DNA of 5,187 nt. It comes from CAYRVX01 sp964642165. GTDB taxonomy: Bacteria > Planctomycetota > Phycisphaerae > SM23-33. The stretch is taken from positions 1 to 5,187 of the forward strand of contig CAZXOC010000420.1 of NCBI GenBank assembly GCA_964642165.1. Direction: 5' to 3'. Of the stretch, positions 1-5,187 are shown piece after piece. A model generated the notes under the pieces. It made no database searches. It had not been told where the DNA came from and saw only the letters and a program-made list of their open reading frames with translations. Each line of letters starts with the position of its first letter. Position 1 is the first letter of the stretch. Made by a program: the position numbers and the translations under genes.

Positions 1-22
1 CCGGGCCGCCGGCAGATACCAC

Positions 23-51
23 TTGACCGCCGGGCCGGCTCGCCGAATAAT
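23..51 (+). promoter_or_regulatory. Sigma-70-type promoter for the toroid repeat gene
   Basis: TTGACC at 23-28 and AATAAT at 46-51 are separated by exactly 17 bp. Each box matches the consensus at five of six positions. The AT-rich -10 box stands out in this very GC-rich sequence. Transcription would start near 58, giving a leader of about 130 nt before the ATG at 190. Planctomycete promoters are often poorly predicted by this consensus, so the call is likely but not certain. Confidence 0.55.
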
Positions 52-100
52 GGCAGAGTTGGGACCTGTCTTTTCCGTACCCGGGACCGCCGCGCCGCGG

Positions 101-130
101 GTTCTGCGCGGGTTTTGCGCGGGTGCGCGG
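101..130 (+). repeat. Short 11-bp tandem repeat in the leader
   Basis: The unit GTTYTGCGCGG occurs at 101-111 (GTTCTGCGCGG) and 112-122 (GTTTTGCGCGG). A shortened copy lacking three bases, GTGCGCGG, follows at 123-130. It lies between the predicted promoter and the ribosome binding site, so it would be transcribed. It may be simple replication slippage or a protein-binding or structural element; no function can be assigned. Confidence 0.5.
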
Positions 131-175
131 CTGTGGTGCGGTGGTGGGACGTGCACGAGCGGCTACGGGGGGCGT

Positions 176-181
176 GGGAGG
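176..181 (+). promoter_or_regulatory. Ribosome binding site that decides the start at 190
   Basis: GGGAGG ends 8 nt before the ATG at 190, close to ideal Shine-Dalgarno spacing. The alternative TTG start at 115 would place 25 residues rich in Trp, Arg and His ahead of the hydrophobic signal sequence. The site therefore supports the later start. Confidence 0.7.
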
Positions 182-189
182 CATTTCCG

Positions 190-2370
190 ATGAGACGATG
201 CCACTGGATCCTCGCGGCGTTCGTCGCGGGCGTCGTGATGGTGCCCGTTTGCGCGCGGGCGAAGTCGCCGGAGGCGACGTTCGAGGAGCTCTTCGGCGCT
301 CAGGCCAAAGCGGTCGCCGCCACGAGGAGCACCCGCGACGACCTCGCACTCGCAAGGAACCTCCTGAGCCAGGCCGCGCGGCTTCGGGAGAACCCCGCCT
401 TCCGGAACCACCTCTACGAGCGGGCCTTCGAGTTCGCCCTGGTGGGGCCTGGCGGGCACGCCACGGCCGCCAAGGCGCTCGACGAGCTGGAGAAGGCCCT
501 GCCCGACCGCGCGGACGAGTGGGCGGAGAAACGCCTCGCGCTGGACCGGGCGAGGTTCGCCGCCGCCTCGCAACGGCAGAAGGTCTCCCTCGGCACGAGC
601 CTGGTTTCCCGGCTGCTCCACGTGGGCGACGCGAGGGGCCGGGCGGGCAAGTGGGACGAAGCCGGACTGCTCTACCACGAGGCGGTGCGCGTGGCCCGGG
701 CGGTCCGCTCGCCGGACCTGCGCCTGGCGACGGAGAAGGTCAACGCCGCGACGGCGAGAAGGCTGGCCGGGCCGGTCGAGGCCAGGCTCCGGAAGGACCC
801 CAGGGACGCGGCGGCCCGCCAGCAGATCATCGAGCTGTACGTGACGCGGCTGGACGATCCGGCCGGGGCGGCGCGGTTCGTCACGCCCGCCGTGCCCGAG
901 CCGTGGCGGACGTGCGTGCCGCTCGCGGCGGCGGAGGTCGGCACGCTCTCGACCCGCGCCTGCCGGGAGATGGGAGACTGGTACCGCTCGCTGGTGACGT
1001 CTCACGGGCGGTGGTGCCGGACGATTCTCGGCCGGCGGGTCCGGGGCTACTACGGGCAGCACCTCGCCAAGGCCCGCGCCGAGGGGATGGCGCCGGCCAA
1101 GATCGAGCGGGCCCGCCGGGAACTGAACGCCGCCTTGGAGAAGATCGCCCAGCCGGCGCTGGACGCCCTGGCGGCCGGCGGCGACGCGGCCGTCAAGGAG
1201 GCCGTCGGGAAGGCGATCGCCTACCTGAAGCGCACGCAGCAGTCCACCGGCTGCTGGAACCGGTCGTTCCGTCCTCCCCGTCCCAGCCGCACGTCCAGCC
1301 GGTATCCCGGACGCACGTCCAGCCGGTCCCCGAGCCGCTCCTCCAGCCCGGCGTACACATCGACCCAGAGGGTCACGGCGCGGGAGACGTTCGCGGCGGT
1401 GCTGGCGCTGATCGAATCGGGCGCGCCGCTGACGGACCCGGCCATCGACCGGGGCCTCGGGTGGATGGTCCGGTACAACACCGACGAGATCCGCGCCATC
1501 GGCCTGCGGTCCGAGGTCTGGCAGGCGGCGGAGCGGAGAATGCCCGGCAAGTTCATCCGCCGGCTGCATACCGACCTCCAGACGCTGCTGACCGAGGCCA
1601 CCACGAGCGGCTACCCCGCCTACGTGCCAGAGCCGCCCCCGGACAGCGTCGCGTTCCACCCCGACAGCCCCGGGACGGGCACGCGCAGCCGGGACGTGCA
1701 CACGCGAATCGCCGCCCGCGCCGCACAGCGACACGCCAGCCGCGACCCCTCGCTGCTCAGCCGCTCGCCCACGCGCAGGACCATCCGCCCGGACCTGTAC
1801 GCCACCAGCTACGGGCAGACCGGCGTCGGCGCGGCGGCCGACAGGAAGCTCCGCGTGCCGCAGGCCTACTGGACCGTCAGCGGGCGGTACTGGGCCAAGG
1901 CGCAGCGCAGCGACGGCTCCTGGCGCACACGCTCCACGTCGTACCCGACCCAGACCGCTGCCGGCGTGGCGGCCCTGGCGACGTGCCTGGCTCGCCAGCA
2001 CGGCGCCGGGTCGCTGGAGAAGATGGCCGGCAAGGACTTCGCGCCGCTGCGGCGGGCGATGGCGTACCTGGGCAAGGCCCTGCCGTCGCGCCTCGAGGCC
2101 ATGAAGCGGTCGGCCCGGCCCAGCCGCAGCGGGTACTCCAGCACCAGCGGCGGCGCCGTGGGGTACTACGAGTTCCTGTACGAGCTGTCCCGCGCCACCG
2201 CGGCCACGGGGCAGCAGGCGTTCGGCGAGTACGACGTCTACCCCGACGCCCGCGCGTTCCTCCTCACGTGCCAGGGCGACACCGGGCAGTGGGGCAGCAG
2301 CGCCTACACCACGGCGCTGGCCACACTGACCCTCCTCCGAGGCGCGCGGATGCACCCGGCTCCGCCCTAG
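190..2370 (+). CDS. Exported helical-repeat / squalene-cyclase-like toroid repeat protein
   Basis: This 726-residue protein is probably a periplasmic or envelope protein with no proven enzymatic role. The ATG at 190 is preferred over the in-frame TTG at 115 because GGAGG lies 8 nt upstream and because a signal peptide starts there: Arg2-Arg3, a hydrophobic stretch at residues 6-20, and an ARA cleavage site after residue 24. Residues about 28-330 are helical and TPR-like (GKWDEA at 153, DDPAGAARF at 222, MGDWYRSL at 261). Residues about 332-720 resemble prenyltransferase/squalene-oxidase toroid repeats, with QW motifs QQSTGCW (350), QRSDGSW (572) and QGDTGQW (695), a degenerate repeat near 460-482, and helices such as FAAVLALIESG (401). 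No DXDD acid motif of squalene-hopene cyclases is present, so terpene cyclisation is unlikely. Arg/Ser/Pro-rich loops at about 357-393, 492-535 and 638-655 interrupt the toroid. In planctomycete relatives, as I recall them, the toroid is often followed by further domains such as DUF4159; here the protein stops just after the last repeat. The gene is convergent with the glycosidase gene. The family call is fairly sure; the function is unknown. Confidence 0.85.
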   Translation: MRRCHWILAAFVAGVVMVPVCARAKSPEATFEELFGAQAKAVAATRSTRDDLALARNLLSQAARLRENPAFRNHLYERAFEFALVGPGGHATAAKALDELEKALPDRADEWAEKRLALDRARFAAASQRQKVSLGTSLVSRLLHVGDARGRAGKWDEAGLLYHEAVRVARAVRSPDLRLATEKVNAATARRLAGPVEARLRKDPRDAAARQQIIELYVTRLDDPAGAARFVTPAVPEPWRTCVPLAAAEVGTLSTRACREMGDWYRSLVTSHGRWCRTILGRRVRGYYGQHLAKARAEGMAPAKIERARRELNAALEKIAQPALDALAAGGDAAVKEAVGKAIAYLKRTQQSTGCWNRSFRPPRPSRTSSRYPGRTSSRSPSRSSSPAYTSTQRVTARETFAAVLALIESGAPLTDPAIDRGLGWMVRYNTDEIRAIGLRSEVWQAAERRMPGKFIRRLHTDLQTLLTEATTSGYPAYVPEPPPDSVAFHPDSPGTGTRSRDVHTRIAARAAQRHASRDPSLLSRSPTRRTIRPDLYATSYGQTGVGAAADRKLRVPQAYWTVSGRYWAKAQRSDGSWRTRSTSYPTQTAAGVAALATCLARQHGAGSLEKMAGKDFAPLRRAMAYLGKALPSRLEAMKRSARPSRSGYSSTSGGAVGYYEFLYELSRATAATGQQAFGEYDVYPDARAFLLTCQGDTGQWGSSAYTTALATLTLLRGARMHPAPP
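1288..1359 (+). repeat. In-frame 24-bp repeat coding an eight-residue Arg/Ser/Pro unit
   Basis: Three consecutive 24-bp units encode RTSSRYPG, RTSSRSPS and RSSSPAYT, residues 367-390 of the toroid repeat protein. The first 16 bases of units one and two (1288-1303 and 1312-1327) are identical, and unit three is diverged. The array sits directly after the first QW motif, where related toroid proteins have only a short loop. It therefore looks like a loop expanded by duplication. Confidence 0.75.
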
Positions 2371-2434
2371 CCCAACGTCGCGACGCGGCAGCGCGGCGGC
2401 GGACAGTGAGATCGGCGGAGCGTTCGCAGGACCG
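2371..2434. other. Convergent intergenic gap with a small palindrome
   Basis: The two stop codons face each other across 64 bp. The gap holds a perfect 10-bp palindrome, CGTCGCGACG, at 2376-2385. A weak five-pair stem (GACCG 2430-2434 with CGGTC 2439-2443) overlaps the stop codon of the minus-strand gene. Neither has a long stem or a T-tract, so no intrinsic terminator can be called on either strand. Confidence 0.4.
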
Positions 2435-5041
2435 TCACCGGTCGCGCGGAAGCTTGCACGTGACGCGGCCGAGCGTCTCGCTTGCCGCGACCTGTCGACC
2501 GTCGACGTAGACCTTCAGGCCCGGGCCCTTCCCGTACCTCTTGCCCGTCGCGTCCCAAGCGATCGTCAGCAGGCGGCCGTGATAGAGCACGCCGTCGAGG
2601 CAGAAGTACTCCAGGGCGCCGACGCCCACGAGGGGGTTGACCACGAGCCTGTCGTCGGCGCGCGGGCGAAGCCCCACCAACCCCGTGATCACCAGGTCGC
2701 AGAAGGCCGAGTGGTTGTAGTGCAGGCTGCGGGGCTTGCCGACGATCCACCGGCCGGTGACGCCGTCGAGGTTCTCCTCGATGACGCACTTGCCGTCCCT
2801 GCGGTGTGAGCGGGCGTAGTTCCGCAGGACGTCGAGGTAGTCCTTCTTCGTCACGGCCGACTGCCGGTAGTCGTTGAGGACGTTGGCCAGCGCCACGAGC
2901 GCCTGGGTCGTCGCGAACGGCCAGGACGGGCCGTTCCACTGGCAGTCGTGCCCGTGCCGGAAGCGGAACCGCGGGTGGCGGCGCTCGGCCGTCGTGGGCC
3001 CGAAGGGGGCGTAGAAGCCCTTCGGGTCCATCAACTGCTTCCAGGCGTCCTCGTAGCCGGGATCGGGCAGGTGGAAGTACCACGGGACGTAGCCGTGCAG
3101 CTCGCGGACGTCGGCGAGCTTCGCCGCCGGGGTGCGGTCCCTCCGGCCCTTGTAGGGCAGCACCTTGAAGAACTTCGCCTCGGCGTCCCAGAGGCGCTCC
3201 TGCACGAGCCGCTTGATCTTCGCTGCCTTGGCGTCGTACTGCCTGGCGAGGCCGTCGCGCCCCGCGAGGCGTGCGATCCTCGCGATGGCCACCGCGTCGC
3301 CGTACATGTACGAGTTGATCGTCGCCCGGTAGCCGCTGCCGCCGATGGACACCTCCATGCCGTCGCGGTCGTCGATCTGCCAGAACAGGCCGCCGGCTCC
3401 CAGGCGCGACGCCTCCCACGCCCGGTAGTTCGCGACGAGGTCGTCCAGCAGGCTGGCGATCAGCGCCTTGTCCCTGCAGACGAGGTAGCGGGCCCACAGC
3501 GCGTCGGCCGCCCAGAAGCTGTACCGCCGCGGCTCGCCCCCCTTGCGGAACCAGAAGACGGCGTAGTCGTCGAGGTACTTCGCGTCGCGCAGCCAGCGGC
3601 CCTCGTAGAAGTGATGGCCGGCGGGGCAACTGATCGTGTTGTGCTTGCCGGACCAGCCCACCTTCGGGAGGAACTCGGTGATGACGAACCCGTCGGGCGT
3701 CTTCTTGACGTGCTTGCGGTACGTCCACCAGCGGAAGTAGTACGTCCGCTCGATGACCTTGTCGGCGCACTCGAACAGCGGGATGTTGGCCCGGAGGAAG
3801 GCCGCCGCCCGGGCGTTCGGGACGTGGTTGACCACCCGCTCGGCGTGCGAGGCGTTGAACCGCTTCACGTACCGCTCCAGCGCGTCGGTCGTCAGCAGGA
3901 AGGGCTTCGCGGGGCCCGGCGCGGAGGCCCCCGGCGTCGCCCGCGACGCGTCCCAGCCGAGGTCCTCGCCGTCGTGGAGGGCCAGGCCGATCTGCTCGCC
4001 CCGGTTGCGGCCGTTGTACCACAGCAGCCAGCGGTCGCTCTCCTTCGCGAAGACGGCGAACGGCTTGTAGCAGGAAGCCCCGTCCCAGGTGTCCTCGCCG
4101 GGGGAGAGGATCGGGTTGGCCGGGTGGCGCTGCCAGTTCGTGATCCCGTCGCGCGACCGCGCCAGGCCGATCCGCGCCAGGTGCTTGTGCTCGAAGCCGA
4201 TGTAGAACATCACGTACCACTCGCCCCGGCGGATCACCTGGCAGGCCGTCACCTTGTCCTGTTCCCAGCGGCGGGCGGGATCCGCCCGGAAGACGGGGTT
4301 GGACGGGTGCTTGCGCCAGTGCACCCCGTCCGGGCTCGTGGCGCAGCCGATGGCGTCCGGCTCGTACTGCTCGCCGCCGGAGTACCACATGACGAACCGC
4401 TTCCGCCCGGCGTCCCAGATCACGTGCGGGCACATTACCGCGACGCCCTCCCACTTCGCCTCCGGCGAGAGCACCGGCTTGTCGCTCGTCCGCTTCCATG
4501 TCACGCCGTCGGTGCTGGTGGCGCGGCCGATCCACGAGCGCTCGCCGCTCTGGCCCGTGTACCACATGTGATAGCCGTCCGGGCGCTTCACGACGGACAT
4601 CCGGTTGACGTCGCGTTCCCACTTCGTCGCCGCGTTCGGCCCCAGCACGATCACCGGGTCGCCCCAGCGGATGCCGTCGGTGCTCCGGACGAGGGCGAGC
4701 GATCGCTTCGGCCGCCAGGAGACGTACATCCAGTACTCCCGGCCCTCCCGCAGCACGGAGATGTCGAACATCGTGCCCAGCTTGCCCCCGCCCAGGACGG
4801 GGTTCTTCTCGTACTTCCGCCAGCCGCCGGCGGTCTCCGGCGGCCGCGTCGCCTTCCGCGGCATGGGCGTCTCCTTCCTCGGCTCGACGGCCCTGTCGAG
4901 CACGCCGGCCGCGGCTCGCCGGGATGCGGGCGGGCGCCGCCCCGCCGGGGCCTGCTCCGCCAACGCACCGCCGGCTGCGGTCACCAACGCGATCAGCACA
5001 CCGCGCCGACAGGATCGCCAAAGAGCGTCTGGTCCAGTCAT
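2435..5041 (-). CDS. Exported two-module glycoside hydrolase: beta-propeller plus MGH1/GH63-like (alpha/alpha)6 domain
   Basis: This 868-residue protein probably cleaves a poly- or oligosaccharide outside the cytoplasm; the substrate cannot be read from the sequence. Residues 1-28 form a signal peptide with a twin-arginine-like core (CRRGVLI, 11-17) and an ALA cleavage site at 28. A Pro/Arg/Ala-rich linker runs to about 70. Residues about 74-362 form a five-bladed propeller of the GH43/GH32/GH130 type, with blade motifs STDGIRW (120), TSTDGVTW (175), TSPDGVHW (235), SRDGITNW (296) and a weaker fifth at 355, plus MWYTG/MWYSGG strands. D93 and D144 are candidate active-site acids. A Gly/Ala/Pro linker (364-380) leads to an (alpha/alpha)6 module at about 385-790, with WSGKHNTI (463), DDRDGMEVS (557), HGYVPWYF (649), QWNGPSWPFAT (701) and YNHSAFCDL (775). 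These resemble MGH1-like/GH63 enzymes. Residues 800-860 form a small beta domain. The start has AAGGAG 10 nt upstream, but an equally good site precedes Met60. The glycosidase fold is secure; the exact CAZy family is not. Confidence 0.88.
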   Translation of the reverse strand: MTGPDALWRSCRRGVLIALVTAAGGALAEQAPAGRRPPASRRAAAGVLDRAVEPRKETPMPRKATRPPETAGGWRKYEKNPVLGGGKLGTMFDISVLREGREYWMYVSWRPKRSLALVRSTDGIRWGDPVIVLGPNAATKWERDVNRMSVVKRPDGYHMWYTGQSGERSWIGRATSTDGVTWKRTSDKPVLSPEAKWEGVAVMCPHVIWDAGRKRFVMWYSGGEQYEPDAIGCATSPDGVHWRKHPSNPVFRADPARRWEQDKVTACQVIRRGEWYVMFYIGFEHKHLARIGLARSRDGITNWQRHPANPILSPGEDTWDGASCYKPFAVFAKESDRWLLWYNGRNRGEQIGLALHDGEDLGWDASRATPGASAPGPAKPFLLTTDALERYVKRFNASHAERVVNHVPNARAAAFLRANIPLFECADKVIERTYYFRWWTYRKHVKKTPDGFVITEFLPKVGWSGKHNTISCPAGHHFYEGRWLRDAKYLDDYAVFWFRKGGEPRRYSFWAADALWARYLVCRDKALIASLLDDLVANYRAWEASRLGAGGLFWQIDDRDGMEVSIGGSGYRATINSYMYGDAVAIARIARLAGRDGLARQYDAKAAKIKRLVQERLWDAEAKFFKVLPYKGRRDRTPAAKLADVRELHGYVPWYFHLPDPGYEDAWKQLMDPKGFYAPFGPTTAERRHPRFRFRHGHDCQWNGPSWPFATTQALVALANVLNDYRQSAVTKKDYLDVLRNYARSHRRDGKCVIEENLDGVTGRWIVGKPRSLHYNHSAFCDLVITGLVGLRPRADDRLVVNPLVGVGALEYFCLDGVLYHGRLLTIAWDATGKRYGKGPGLKVYVDGRQVAASETLGRVTCKLPRDR
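4862..4879 (-). promoter_or_regulatory. Internal ribosome binding site and alternative ATG (codon 60) of the glycosidase gene
   Basis: AGGAAGGAGAC at 4879-4869, followed by GCCC and ATG (4864-4862), places the GGAG core 6 nt before an in-frame Met60. The same 11 bases precede the upstream ATG at 5041, where the spacing is 10 nt. Starting here would give an 809-residue protein without the signal peptide, beginning about 14 residues before the propeller domain. In the long form these bases are simply read as codons for Arg-Lys-Glu-Thr-Pro. Confidence 0.5.
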
Positions 5042-5049
5042 TTGTGCCT

Positions 5050-5060
5050 GTCTCCTTCCT
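5050..5060 (-). promoter_or_regulatory. Ribosome binding site for the full-length glycosidase start
   Basis: AGGAAGGAGAC (5060 down to 5050) lies upstream of the ATG at 5041, with 10 nt between GGAG and the start codon. It supports the 868-residue form that carries a signal peptide. The spacing is slightly longer than ideal. Confidence 0.65.
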
Positions 5061-5064
5061 GCCC

Positions 5065-5079
5065 GTCGGGCCGCCCGAC
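5065..5079. promoter_or_regulatory. Perfect 15-bp inverted repeat in the glycosidase leader
   Basis: GTCGGGC and GCCCGAC flank one central base, giving a perfect dyad of seven-base arms. It lies 5 bp upstream of the ribosome binding site and inside the predicted transcript. It could be a repressor operator or, as RNA, a short hairpin that affects translation. In sequence this GC-rich, a chance palindrome is also possible. Confidence 0.35.
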
Positions 5080-5117
5080 CGCTCGCGACACCGCGGCGTC
5101 AGCCTCGCGGGCCGCCC

Positions 5118-5123
5118 ATTGTA
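5118..5123 (-). promoter_or_regulatory. Possible -10 box for the glycosidase gene
   Basis: Read on the minus strand, TACAAT matches the TATAAT consensus at five of six positions in an otherwise GC-rich leader. Transcription would begin near 5111, giving a leader of about 70 nt. No convincing -35 box lies 16-18 bp upstream, so the promoter would be activator-dependent, use another sigma factor, or be a chance match. Confidence 0.35.
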
Positions 5124-5187
5124 TCGATGGCCACGGCAAAAGGGACCACCTTGCCCCGGACGGCCTGCCCCTGCCGGAACGGGGGGG

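Noticed and set aside
115..189. TTG start giving a 751-residue toroid protein
   Set aside because: The added 25 residues precede a typical signal peptide, and the ATG at 190 has its own well-spaced ribosome binding site.
2..193. An open frame running from the window edge and ending in an ATGA overlap with the ATG at 190
   Set aside because: It looks like translational coupling to an upstream gene tail, but about 73% of its codons have G or C at both the second and the third position, with no codon-position bias typical of coding DNA. The predicted promoter also lies inside it.
163..2355. A 730-codon open frame antisense to nearly the whole toroid repeat gene
   Set aside because: Its translation is low-complexity Arg/Gly/Ala/Pro-rich with no recognisable domain. 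Such mirror frames are expected in high-GC DNA opposite a real gene.
2430..2443. Hairpin at the end of the glycosidase gene as a terminator
   Set aside because: Only five base pairs, overlapping the stop codon and without a T-tract.
123..2510. A 795-codon open frame on the + strand overlapping the toroid gene in another frame
   Set aside because: The product is Arg/Gly/Pro-rich without domains, and the overlapping frame carries clear signal-peptide and QW motifs. It is a shadow of the real gene.
2367..5021. An 884-codon open frame on the - strand in another frame of the glycosidase gene
   Set aside because: It shows only Arg/Gly/Ala/Pro-rich sequence, while the alternative frame has complete glycosidase motifs.
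5038..5187. An open frame from the right edge ending in an ATGA overlap with the glycosidase ATG
   Set aside because: Its second codon position is about 71% G or C and its third only about 78%, unlike real genes at this GC content, and it matches no family. The tail of an upstream gene cannot be fully excluded without sequence beyond the edge.
5181..5187. Run of seven G at the window end
   Set aside because: Too short to be a feature, and it may simply reflect the sequence edge.

Overview
The window is very GC-rich and holds two long protein-coding genes that face each other (convergent) and are separated by only 64 bp. The organism is most likely a member of the Planctomycetota, probably an uncultured lineage. 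This is an inference from the left-hand protein: an N-terminal helical-repeat region with a DDPAGAARF-type motif followed by prenyltransferase/squalene-oxidase-type toroid repeats is a layout I know mainly from large planctomycete secreted proteins. I see no RNA genes, CRISPR array, insertion sequence or phage gene.

Left part (1-2370, + strand). A leader of about 190 bp carries a good sigma-70-like promoter (TTGACC, 17 bp, AATAAT), a short 11-bp tandem repeat and a strong Shine-Dalgarno site. It leads into a 726-residue exported protein made of a signal peptide, a helical TPR-like region and an alpha/alpha-toroid region with three QW motifs. The toroid has no DXDD cyclase motif and is interrupted by Arg/Ser-rich loops, one of which is an eight-residue tandem repeat.

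Right part (2435-5187, - strand). The second gene encodes an 868-residue exported two-module carbohydrate-active protein. It has a Tat-like or Sec signal peptide, then a five-bladed beta-propeller of the GH43/GH32/GH130 type with repeated DG-x-x-W blade motifs, then an (alpha/alpha)6 glycosidase module related to the MGH1-like/GH63 group, then a small C-terminal beta domain. Its leader has a TACAAT -10 box and a perfect 15-bp palindrome. An 11-base Shine-Dalgarno block occurs twice in identical form: before the signal-peptide ATG, and again inside the gene directly before an in-frame ATG at codon 60. The gene may therefore be able to make both an exported and a cytoplasmic form.

The two genes are not an operon. 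Each has its own leader, and I cannot show from sequence that they work together. The right-hand gene points to polysaccharide or oligosaccharide breakdown. The left-hand protein looks like a non-enzymatic envelope or periplasmic scaffold.
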